A stretch of 11,431 nucleotides of DNA from UBA6136 sp044378425 (GTDB lineage: Bacteria > Pseudomonadota > Gammaproteobacteria > Methylococcales > Methylococcaceae): contig JBILXN010000066.1 in NCBI GenBank assembly GCA_044378425.1, positions 1 to 11,431 of the forward strand, in the 5' to 3' direction. Every line of letters starts with the position of its first letter. The first letter of the stretch is position 1. Positions 1-6,041 of the stretch are shown here, piece by piece. A model generated the notes under the pieces. It ran no database searches. It saw only the letters and a program-made list of their open reading frames with translations, and had not been told where the DNA came from. The position numbers and the translations under genes are program-made.

Positions 1-407
1 CGCATGAATTCCGGCACATCGCGCATGGCGCTGATTTCGGCATGACGGTGTAGGACCTGCCTTCGCTTGAACTCATCAAGACTAAGCCCACCCTGCGCCG
101 GATCACCCAGTTTGCCCAGAAAGGTCGATATCGGCGTCAGGTTGTCCACCGTGATATTGCTACGGATATAGATGGAATCGGATTGCAGCAAGTCCCGCAG
201 GAAGGGGACCTCCATGGCCCTCAGCTTGATGTTGTCGGAAATTGGCTCGGCCAGATAGCGGGTACCGATACGGTAATCACCGGAATAATGGAACCAGTTT
301 TTTTTCGGCAACTTGTCGGCCAACGTGGTCTTGCCCACGCCCGACATCCCAAGCAAGGTGATGCTCTTGTATTCGCTGTCCCTGAACTCGGCGGGGCTCA
401 TCCTCAT
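1..407 (-). CDS. Conserved P-loop NTPase-like protein of unknown function (C-terminus beyond left edge)
   Basis: This open frame runs off the left edge, so only the first 135 residues are visible. A Walker A motif, GMSGVGKT, sits at residues 20-27 in a predicted beta-strand/P-loop context (SITLLGMSGVGKTTLADKL). It is followed by an aromatic, charged stretch, WFHYSGDYRIGTRYL, and later by a segment with FLGKLGDP and EFKRRQ. I recognise this as a conserved hypothetical ATPase-like family in proteobacteria but know of no assigned function. The Walker B motif, if present, lies outside the window. I chose the ATG at 407 because GGAG lies 8 bases upstream; an ATG two codons later is possible. An eight-A run (plus-strand T run 298-305) lies inside the frame. 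The truncated haemoglobin gene lies 65 bases upstream on the same strand, so the two could be co-transcribed. Confidence 0.8.
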   Translation of the reverse strand, partial: MRMSPAEFRDSEYKSITLLGMSGVGKTTLADKLPKKNWFHYSGDYRIGTRYLAEPISDNIKLRAMEVPFLRDLLQSDSIYIRSNITVDNLTPISTFLGKLGDPAQGGLSLDEFKRRQVLHRHAEISAMRDVPEFM

Positions 408-472
408 AATTTGGTCTCCGAAACGGCCTGTCATAAGATGGGTTGATACGGTTGAAACGCGCACGCTCCGGC

Positions 473-868
473 TCACTCGGCCCTGTTGATCATATGTTGC
501 GCTGTCTGGCCAAACGCTGCGTAAAGACTCGCCCGCAACTCCGGGTCGCTGACCGTGTCCTCAAGAGCCCGCCCCATGCAGGCGAGCCACTGATCTCGCT
601 CGCTAGCACCGATACTGAAGGGAAGATGCCGCATCCGCAGACGCGGGTGACCAAATGCCTCCCAGTACAGATTGGGACCTCCGAGCCAGCCGGACAGAAA
701 CTTGAACAGCTTGTCCTCGGCATCGGCCAGATCACGGCCATGTAGTGCTCGAATGCCTGCGGCTTCGGGCAGTTCATCCATATAGCGATAGAATCGGGTT
801 ACAAGATCGCGGAGAACCGCAGCGCCGCCCAGACGCTCATAGGGTGATGAATTCGGAGGTGAAGTCAT
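473..868 (-). CDS. Group II truncated haemoglobin (trHbO-like)
   Basis: The 131-residue product is a small haem protein with the 2-over-2 globin fold, expected to act in the cytoplasm in oxygen or NO/peroxide chemistry. The match rests on the family signature: PYERLGG near the N-terminus, FLSGWLGGP at 57-65 and GHPRLRMRHLPF at 73-84. By alignment from memory with Mycobacterium tuberculosis trHbO, His81 is the proximal F8 haem ligand, Trp94 is the group II-specific G8 tryptophan, Tyr27 is B10, and His43 falls at CD1, where that protein has Tyr. Length is normal for the family. It is divergent from the MOSC gene and upstream of the P-loop gene on the same strand. No strong ribosome binding site is visible, but the start gives the usual short N-terminus. 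The precise physiological ligand cannot be told from sequence. Confidence 0.93.
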   Translation of the reverse strand: MTSPPNSSPYERLGGAAVLRDLVTRFYRYMDELPEAAGIRALHGRDLADAEDKLFKFLSGWLGGPNLYWEAFGHPRLRMRHLPFSIGASERDQWLACMGRALEDTVSDPELRASLYAAFGQTAQHMINRAE

Positions 869-908
869 GCGTTACACGCCATCAATTACAGTTCATTCTA
901 CGCACTAC

Positions 909-922
909 GGCCGACGCCGGCC
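909..922. repeat. GC-rich inverted repeat between the divergent haemoglobin and MOSC genes
   Basis: The sequence GGCCGACGCCGGCC has perfect 5-base arms (909-913 and 918-922) around a 4-base centre. It lies in the 66-base gap between two divergent starts, so it could be an operator or simply a chance hairpin in GC-rich DNA. No convincing -35/-10 pair was found around it for either gene. Confidence 0.3.
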
Positions 923-934
923 CATGATTGTCAC

Positions 935-1435
935 ATGCCAATGCCATCTGCGACCGCACCGAACCCCATGACCGGCTACCTGACCTGGATTGGCCTTCGG
1001 CCGAACCGTGATGCGGCCATGCTCAGCGTCGAGACGGTCTGGGTTGATCCCGCCAAAGGCTTGCTGGGTGATCGAGCAAGCGTCAGCAGCAACCGAAATC
1101 GCAAGATCAGCCTGATTCAGGAGGACCATCTGTACCTGATTGCGGAGCGATTGGGACGGGCGGTGGCGGCAGACCTGACCCGCCGGAATCTGGTGATCAG
1201 CGGGCTTGATCTGCGCAGCCTGCGCAAGCAGTCATTCCGCATCGGTCCGGTAATACTGGCCGGCACCGGCCTTTGCCACCCCTGCCCCAAGATGAACCTG
1301 CGACTCGGCCCCGGCGGTCTGGCCGCCATGAGCGGCCTGGGCGGCATCACTGCCGCGGTAGTCAGCGGCGGGCAGATCAGGCTCGGGGATGAAGTGTCAT
1401 TACTGCAGTCCGACCTGTTCGAATTTTCACTATAG
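935..1435 (+). CDS. MOSC-domain protein
   Basis: The 166-residue product is a stand-alone MOSC domain, the fold found at the C-terminus of molybdenum-cofactor sulfurases and in YiiM/YuaD-like proteins. Such proteins handle sulfur or the molybdenum cofactor, or reduce N-hydroxylated compounds; the exact substrate is not readable here. Supporting features are the GLLGDR segment at 42-47, the RKISLIQ strand at 56-62, RRNLVISG at 83-90 and the Cys-containing motif TGLCHPCPKM at 111-120. The C-terminal GGITAAVVSGGQIRLGDEV at 136-154 is also typical. Cys114 or Cys117 would be the conserved MOSC cysteine. The start is uncertain: ATGs occur at 935, 941 and 968, none with a clear ribosome binding site. 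The family usually begins close to the residues encoded from 968 (MTGYLTWIGLRP), so 968 is a serious alternative. It is a single gene, divergent from the haemoglobin gene and convergent with the carboxypeptidase gene. Confidence 0.87.
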   Translation: MPMPSATAPNPMTGYLTWIGLRPNRDAAMLSVETVWVDPAKGLLGDRASVSSNRNRKISLIQEDHLYLIAERLGRAVAADLTRRNLVISGLDLRSLRKQSFRIGPVILAGTGLCHPCPKMNLRLGPGGLAAMSGLGGITAAVVSGGQIRLGDEVSLLQSDLFEFSL

Positions 1436-1500
1436 GAAGGACACTCCGTCGTGGGCTCAATTGCGGGCGAGACAGACACTTGTGCGCTGAAGCGATGCCA

Positions 1501-2667
1501 TCAATGTGACAGGCACTTACCCTTCTTGTCCCTACCGCTCTTGCACGCACTGGCCACTGACGGCTTGGCCTTGGGTTTGGCCGTCACAGGGCCGGCATGA
1601 GATGCCTTGGCGGAAGCCTGTTTTGAACTGCCATGGATAGCCGCATGTGATGCGGTCTGCTTGCCTCTTGGCGCGGGGTGAGTCGCAGCCCGCACAGGCG
1701 AACGGCCGGACCGCCCGCCCCGATGGCTGCTCACCGGTTGTTCCAATGACCGCGCTCGCCGGGGGCTTGCAAAACTCAGCTCTGGCGCATCCAGTCCCGC
1801 GCCATCGTCAAAACGGGGTCGCCTGGCTTCCGGCGCACGCTCGAAATCGGCCACAACAAGCCCCGGCGCTGCCCCTTCGAGCTGGGCAAAACCATCGTTC
1901 AGAATATCGCGCATGTGGCGGTCGCGCCTAACCGCACTGGGACCGCCAAAAACGACACCGATCAGGCGCTTGCCATTACGCTTGGCTGAGGCCACCAGAT
2001 TGAAACCGGAGGAATTGATAAAACCGGTCTTGATACCATCCATACCGGGATAGGTTTCCATCAGGTGATTATGGTTATCGAAACTCCGCCCCTGATAGTA
2101 GAACCGTGGGGTAGAAAAATACGGGTAATAGCGAGGAAAATCGGTAATCAGCGCCCGTCCCAGCCGATACATGTCCCAAGCCGTGGTGACCTGTTCGGGG
2201 TCCGGCAGGCCGGAGGCATTGCGAAACACACTGTCCTTCATCCCGAGGCTACGCGCCTTGGCCGTCATGCGGTCACCAAAGGCGGGTTCCGAGCCACCCA
2301 GATTTTCAGCAATGACCGACGCAGCATCGTTAGCCGATCGGGTCACCAGCGCCAGTATGGCGTCCTCGACGCTCAGGCTGTCCGCCGCCGTCAATCCCAG
2401 CCGTGAGGGAGGACGCAGCATGGCATAGCGGGAGACGGTCAAGGGCGTATTGAGCGTGATTTCGCCCCGTTCCAGAGCCTCGAACACCAGATACAGCGTC
2501 ATCATCTTGGTGATGGAGGCGGGGTGCCGCAGCTCATGGGCATATTTTTCATAGAGAACCCGCCCGGACTCGGGCTCTACCACCAGGGCGGAATAGTCAC
2601 GGGCGAAGGTGTGGAACGACAGGACCAGTCCTGTGATCAGGAGTATCGGCTGAATCAATCGGTTCAT
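1501..2667 (-). CDS. D-alanyl-D-alanine carboxypeptidase (S11 penicillin-binding protein) with basic C-terminal tail
   Basis: This is a low-molecular-mass PBP that would trim the terminal D-Ala from peptidoglycan stem peptides in the periplasm. A signal peptide covers about residues 1-22 (cleavage likely after FHTFA). All three active-site motifs are present: SITK at 51-54 with nucleophile Ser51, SAN at 111-113, and KTG at 213-215. The catalytic domain ends near residue 260. In place of the beta-rich C-terminal domain and amphipathic membrane anchor of the DacA/DacC type, residues about 270-388 form a low-complexity tail rich in Lys, Arg, Ser, Ala and His. The tail ends with two cysteines, CKSGRDKKGKC. 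A disordered basic tail could bind anionic wall polymers, but that is inference. It lies 125 bases downstream of smpB on the same strand. I give no dac letter because the domain layout does not match a named E. coli paralogue. Confidence 0.93.
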   Translation of the reverse strand: MNRLIQPILLITGLVLSFHTFARDYSALVVEPESGRVLYEKYAHELRHPASITKMMTLYLVFEALERGEITLNTPLTVSRYAMLRPPSRLGLTAADSLSVEDAILALVTRSANDAASVIAENLGGSEPAFGDRMTAKARSLGMKDSVFRNASGLPDPEQVTTAWDMYRLGRALITDFPRYYPYFSTPRFYYQGRSFDNHNHLMETYPGMDGIKTGFINSSGFNLVASAKRNGKRLIGVVFGGPSAVRRDRHMRDILNDGFAQLEGAAPGLVVADFERAPEARRPRFDDGAGLDAPELSFASPRRARSLEQPVSSHRGGRSGRSPVRAATHPAPRGKQTASHAAIHGSSKQASAKASHAGPVTAKPKAKPSVASACKSGRDKKGKCLSH

Positions 2668-2786
2668 CGTGCTTGCGGTGCGGACTCAGCCGCGTGGAAT
2701 GTAAATTGAGACAGAGCGGCAGATCGGTACCCGCTCAGTGGGGTAACGGCGGCGGGGCCAGTCAAATATAGAGGCAGAGATTATGC

Positions 2787-2801
2787 CACGGCTTAACCGT
2801 G
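2787..2801 (-). repeat. Short inverted repeat enclosing the smpB stop codon
   Basis: CACGG and CCGTG arms (5 bases each) flank a 5-base loop that contains the smpB TAA stop. On the minus strand no T-run follows, so it does not make a convincing intrinsic terminator. It may be a weak mRNA 3' structure or chance. Confidence 0.2.
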
Positions 2802-3272
2802 CTTCATGACCCGCTGTTTTTCACGTTGCCAGTCACGATCCTTCTCGCTGGCGCGCTTGTCGTGGAGCTTTTTACCCTTGGCCAGGCCGATCTCCAACTT
2901 GGCGCGACCTTTTTTCCAGTAAAGGGCTAAAGGTATCAAAGTATAACCTTTCCGTTCAACATGGCCGACCAGCTTGCTCAGCTCATAGCCATGCAAGAGC
3001 AATTTGCGGGTACGCAAAGGATCGGGCACGACATGAGTAGACGCCGTACTCAGTGCCGACATATGGGCACCCTGCAGCCAGGCATCCCCGCCCTTCAGCA
3101 CCACATAGCTTTCCTTGAGCTGAACCCTCCCCGCCCGCAGGCTTTTAACTTCCCAGCCCTGCAACACCAGCCCCGCCTCGTAGCGTTCCTCAACGAAATA
3201 TTCGTGAGTGGCCTGCCGATTGAGCGCGATCGTCGAACTACCGGATGAATCCTTGTTCTTTTTTGCAGCCAT
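2793..3272 (-). CDS. smpB: SsrA-binding protein SmpB
   Basis: SmpB binds transfer-messenger RNA and brings it to stalled ribosomes for trans-translation. The 159-residue product carries the family's hallmark segments in order: NRQATHEYFVEERYEAGLVLQGWEV near residues 18-42 (shown here as one conserved stretch), KSLRAGRVQLKESY next, a central beta-barrel, GYTLIPLALYWKKGRAK near 109-125, and IGLAKGKKLHDKR near 127-139. It ends in the basic RDWQREKQRVMK tail that enters the decoding centre. Length is normal. The start ATG at 3272 gives the usual basic, Ser-rich N-terminus. The gene is divergent from the symporter gene and followed by the carboxypeptidase gene. The tmRNA gene ssrA is often near smpB, but I do not see it in this window. 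Confidence 0.98.
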   Translation of the reverse strand: MAAKKNKDSSGSSTIALNRQATHEYFVEERYEAGLVLQGWEVKSLRAGRVQLKESYVVLKGGDAWLQGAHMSALSTASTHVVPDPLRTRKLLLHGYELSKLVGHVERKGYTLIPLALYWKKGRAKLEIGLAKGKKLHDKRASEKDRDWQREKQRVMKHG

Positions 3273-3289
3273 AAGCGTTTTAAGAATCC

Positions 3290-3318
3290 CTGACGCGTCC
3301 CAAAATTATTGCTATTTT
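3290..3318 (+). promoter_or_regulatory. Candidate sigma-70 promoter for the symporter-rnfH unit
   Basis: A -35-like CTGACG (3290-3295) is separated by 17 bases from TATTTT (3313-3318). The TGC just before that hexamer gives an extended -10 form. Each hexamer matches consensus at 4 of 6 positions. The predicted start would leave a leader of about 55 bases before the ATG at 3380. A short CCCG/CGGG hairpin (3331-3341) lies in that leader and has no known role. This is a visual match only. Confidence 0.35.
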
Positions 3319-3379
3319 AACGCATTAAGCCCCGCTTCGGGTTCCCCACCAGGCTTCAGAAATACGCATAGGCACGCCC

Positions 3380-4732
3380 ATGACCGATTCACATTCAAGT
3401 CACAGCCAATGGTCGTCTAGACTCGCTTTCATATTCGCAGCCAGCGGGTCTGCCATCGGGCTGGGTAATATCTGGAAGTTCCCCTATCTGGTTGGCGAGA
3501 ACGGCGGCGGTGCCTTCGTGATCGTCTATCTGCTATGCGTGGTCGGCATCGGCATCCCGCTGATGATTGCCGAAACCATGCTCGGACGACGGGGCCGTCA
3601 AAGCCCAATCAACACCATGGCCAAACTGGCCAAAGAGTCCGGCGCTGCACGCGCCTGGTCCTATGTGGGATGGCTTGGCGTTATCGCCGGCTTTTTGATC
3701 CTGTCTTATTACTCCGTCATCGCCGGCTGGTCGATGGCCTACATCCTCAAAATGGCGGGTGGTTTTCTTGACCACACCCACGCGGCTGTCGCCCAGCAGA
3801 CCTTCATCGACCTCAAAAACGCACCCGACGTCCAACTGATATGGCACACCGCCTTCATGGTGGGGACGCTGCTGATCGTCGGGCGCGGACTGAGCGAAGG
3901 CATAGAAAAAGTCACCCGCATCATGATCCCGGGGCTGCTCATTATGCTGGTAGCGCTGGATCTCTACGCCGTGGCTTCGGATGGCTTTGGTCGTGGCATG
4001 GGCTTCCTGTTTACCCCCGACCTCAGCAAACTTTCTGGCGAAAGCGTCCTGATTGCAATGGGGCAGGCTTTCTTCTCGCTAGGACTCGGCATGGGCTCGA
4101 TCATGGTCTACGGCGCTTATCTGCCGCAGCAGGTCTCCATCGCTAAATCGTCTGTGGTCGTAGCGGCGGCCGATACCCTGGTCGCACTAATGGCAGGCAT
4201 AGCCATATTCCCTATTGTGTTCACTCATCACCTGGAACCGAGTATGGGCCCGGGCCTGATTTTCGAAACCTTGCCGATTGCCTTTGGCAATATGCCCGGC
4301 GGCACACTGTTCGGCACGCTGTTCTTCATTCTCGTTTTCTTCGCCGCAATCACCTCGGCGATTGCGCTGATTGAGCCCGCCGTTGCCTGGCTCTCTGAAA
4401 ATCGCAACATCACGCGCCCACAAGCTAGCGCCTGGGCCGGTGCAGTGTGCTGGCTGCTGGGGCTGGGCAGCCTGTCTTCATTCAGCGACGGGGCTCATTC
4501 CAACTGGTTCGGCAAAACCTTCTTCGGGTTCATCGATTTCCTAACGTCTGACATCCTGCTGCCACTGGGCGGAATACTCATCGCCATATTTGCGGCCTGG
4601 GTAATGAAGCAGCAACACAGCCAGACAGAACTGGAAATGGGCAAGCATTACGCACTCTGGCTGAGGCTCACCCGCTATGTCTCTCCGCTGGCGGTCATCG
4701 TCATATTCATGCGCGCCATGGGCGTAATCTGA
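3380..4732 (+). CDS. Sodium-dependent symporter, neurotransmitter:sodium symporter (NSS/SNF) family
   Basis: The 450-residue inner-membrane protein is of the NSS family (LeuT, TnaT, MhsT), which couples sodium entry to uptake of amino acids or related solutes. The N-terminal signature is clear: SRLAFIFAASGSAIGLGNIWKF at about 13-34 (one conserved stretch, TM1 with its unwound centre), then PYLVGENGGGAF and a TM2 ending in IPLMIAETMLGRRGR. About eleven hydrophobic segments follow, with TM6 near SVLIAMGQAFFSLGLGMGSI. That count and the length fit the bacterial 11-TM subgroup. Substrate cannot be assigned. The TGA stop at 4730-4732 abuts the rnfH ATG at 4733, implying translational coupling. In many gammaproteobacteria ratA precedes rnfH; here the symporter holds that place. 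The start has only a weak AGG seven bases upstream. Confidence 0.95.
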   Translation: MTDSHSSHSQWSSRLAFIFAASGSAIGLGNIWKFPYLVGENGGGAFVIVYLLCVVGIGIPLMIAETMLGRRGRQSPINTMAKLAKESGAARAWSYVGWLGVIAGFLILSYYSVIAGWSMAYILKMAGGFLDHTHAAVAQQTFIDLKNAPDVQLIWHTAFMVGTLLIVGRGLSEGIEKVTRIMIPGLLIMLVALDLYAVASDGFGRGMGFLFTPDLSKLSGESVLIAMGQAFFSLGLGMGSIMVYGAYLPQQVSIAKSSVVVAAADTLVALMAGIAIFPIVFTHHLEPSMGPGLIFETLPIAFGNMPGGTLFGTLFFILVFFAAITSAIALIEPAVAWLSENRNITRPQASAWAGAVCWLLGLGSLSSFSDGAHSNWFGKTFFGFIDFLTSDILLPLGGILIAIFAAWVMKQQHSQTELEMGKHYALWLRLTRYVSPLAVIVIFMRAMGVI

Positions 4733-5002
4733 ATGCGCGTGGAGGTGATCTACGCCACGCCCGAGCAACAAGTGATTCACACCCTGGAAATGGCTGAGGG
4801 CGCCACTGCCGGCGAAGCAATAGAGGCTTCGGGTATCATGGCCCGTTACCCTGAAATGAAACTGGCGGATGGTCAGATCGGTATTTTCAGCAAGCCTTGC
4901 GACTTAAATCATCGCTTGCGCGCCGGGGACCGGGTGGAGATTTACCGACCGCTGCGAGTCGATCCCATGATGGCCCGCAGGGCGCGGGCGCTTAAGAAAT
5001 AA
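4733..5002 (+). CDS. rnfH: RnfH family ubiquitin-like protein
   Basis: The 89-residue product belongs to the RnfH/UPF0125 family, a small beta-grasp (ubiquitin/ThiS-like) fold whose cellular role is not established. The match rests on the N-terminal strand MRVEVIYATPE, the helix segment EGATAGEAIEASGI, the IGIFSKPCDLNHRLRAGDRVEIYRPL stretch near 49-74 (family core, described here by its ends) and the closing DPMMARRARALKK. The gene starts at the base after the symporter stop, so it probably depends on coupled translation. It is convergent with bamE, whose stop lies 14 bases beyond its own. The usual partner ratA is not in the window. No rnf electron-transport genes are nearby, and none are expected, since the name comes from a different linkage. 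Confidence 0.93.
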   Translation: MRVEVIYATPEQQVIHTLEMAEGATAGEAIEASGIMARYPEMKLADGQIGIFSKPCDLNHRLRAGDRVEIYRPLRVDPMMARRARALKK

Positions 5003-5016
5003 AGCGACAACGAGGG

Positions 5017-5460
5017 CTATCCGTCCTCATCCATGAACAATCCCTTGATTTTCTGCCAGATGGTTTTCTCCCGCTCTATGCGCGGAACAATCACGGATGT
5101 GTCCTTTTTCATCTCTATCGACGGCAGGTTACCGGGCTTGAAGTCACCTTGCAGAGCAGCGAGTTCATCATCTTTGAAAATCAGGCTGATGTTTTTCTGA
5201 ACTCTGGGCTCACCGCCCGGCTGATTGGAGTAGACGTAATCCCAACGATTGTCATGAAAAGGATCCACCAGTAATGGCGCACCCATGATGAAGGTCACCT
5301 GTCGTTTGGTCATTCCAGGCCGCAACTGGTCAACCATCTCCTGCGAGACGATGTTGCCCTGATGGACATCCAGCCGGTAGACAAAAGGCAACCACTCAAG
5401 GGAGCAGCCGGCAAGAAGCAGAGCCAGACTCAAGCCCAACAAGATACGAAAAAACGGCAT
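5017..5460 (-). CDS. bamE: Outer membrane protein assembly factor BamE (SmpA/OmlA lipoprotein)
   Basis: BamE is a small lipoprotein of the BAM complex, which folds beta-barrel proteins into the outer membrane. The 147-residue precursor has a lipoprotein signal peptide with lipobox LLAGC, so Cys19 becomes the lipidated N-terminus. The mature part has the SmpA/OmlA fold: YRLDVHQGNIVSQEMVDQL, then LRPGMTKRQVTFIMGAPLL, the DPFHDNRWDYVYS strand and a second strand ending ISLIFKDDELAALQGD. The tail from about residue 112 is charged and longer than in E. coli BamE (113 residues). It is divergent from fur with an 82-base gap, an arrangement conserved in gammaproteobacteria such as Pseudomonas (omlA-fur). 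No clear ribosome binding site is visible upstream of the ATG at 5460. Confidence 0.96.
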   Translation of the reverse strand: MPFFRILLGLSLALLLAGCSLEWLPFVYRLDVHQGNIVSQEMVDQLRPGMTKRQVTFIMGAPLLVDPFHDNRWDYVYSNQPGGEPRVQKNISLIFKDDELAALQGDFKPGNLPSIEMKKDTSVIVPRIEREKTIWQKIKGLFMDEDG

Positions 5461-5542
5461 GATTTATAAAGCCAAGGCCTAATAGCGATGGGATAAATGA
5501 TACCCTATAGGTCAGCTGAACACACTGCGCGGGGCTATCGTT

Positions 5543-5980
5543 CTGGAAACCAAAGACATACGAAACGCGGGTCTCAAGGTCACCCTGCCGCGTATCAAGA
5601 TCCTCGAAATCCTCGAACGACGGGAATCGGGAGAACGCCATCTTTCTGCCGAAGAGGTCTACCGATGCCTCATTACCGAGGGCGAGGAAATCGGTCTGGC
5701 CACCGTCTACCGGGTACTGACCCAATTCGAAACCGCAGGCCTGGTTCAGCGCAACCACTTCGAAGGCGGCAACTCCGTATTCGAACTCAACAGGGGCGAA
5801 CATCACGACCACATGGTCTGCGCCCAATGTGGCCGAGTAGAAGAATTTCAGGACGAAACCATCGAAATGCTGCAGAAAGAGATCGCCATCCGCCACAACT
5901 TCACATTGACCGATCATTCACTATGCCTCTACGGCATTTGCGCAGGCTGCCAAACCAGTACATCCAAACATCAGCCCTGA
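5543..5980 (+). CDS. fur: Ferric uptake regulator Fur, apparent CTG start
   Basis: Fur is the iron-responsive dimeric repressor. The frame is open from 5501 to the TGA at 5978-5980, but it has no ATG, GTG or TTG before codon 91. I start it at CTG 5543, giving 145 residues beginning (L/M)ETKDIRNAGLKVTLPR. With this start His33, Glu81, His87, His88, Asp89, His90, Cys93, Cys96, Glu108, His125 and Cys133 carry the same numbers as the metal ligands of E. coli Fur, which strongly supports the boundary. The winged-helix DNA-binding part includes EEIGLATVYRVLTQFE at 48-63. The last structural cysteine is Cys136 (CAGC) rather than E. coli's position 138. A GGGG lies 8 bases upstream of the CTG. CTG at 5516 or 5525 would add a short extension. 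A base error near the start is the main alternative. It is divergent from bamE. Confidence 0.93.
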   Translation: METKDIRNAGLKVTLPRIKILEILERRESGERHLSAEEVYRCLITEGEEIGLATVYRVLTQFETAGLVQRNHFEGGNSVFELNRGEHHDHMVCAQCGRVEEFQDETIEMLQKEIAIRHNFTLTDHSLCLYGICAGCQTSTSKHQP

Positions 5981-6041
5981 CATAGCCCTAGCCCGCCCTC
6001 AATCATAACGTCTTGCAGGTCGCCCTAATCCGTCTCCCTTC

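Noticed and set aside
443..745. Plus-strand open frame of 100 codons opposite the truncated haemoglobin gene
   Set aside because: Shadow of the haemoglobin frame; no recognisable features.
1647..2406. Several plus-strand open frames opposite the carboxypeptidase gene
   Set aside because: Arg/Pro/Gly-rich shadows in GC-rich DNA; the minus-strand frame has a signal peptide and all three PBP motifs.
2668..2792. Search for ssrA, a small RNA or a small gene in the smpB-carboxypeptidase gap
   Set aside because: The 125 bases are too short for tmRNA, have no alanyl-tRNA-like ends, and hold no credible reading frame or clear promoter.
5491..5511. Possible Fur box (GATAAATGATACCCTATAG) in the bamE-fur gap
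   Set aside because: Only about 8 of 19 positions match the consensus in register, and the repeat units are out of phase. The 8-base palindrome CCTATAGG inside it is too short to interpret.
5396..5917. Minus-strand open frame of 173 codons overlapping fur and the bamE 5' end
   Set aside because: It lies opposite the fur frame, whose product has all Fur motifs and metal ligands; the antisense translation shows no family features.
5497..5985. Plus-strand ATG frame of 162 codons in a different frame across fur
   Set aside because: The translation is Arg/Pro/His-rich and unlike any family; the neighbouring frame is plainly Fur. A frameshift joining this ATG to fur is not needed because CTG 5543 gives the expected N-terminus.
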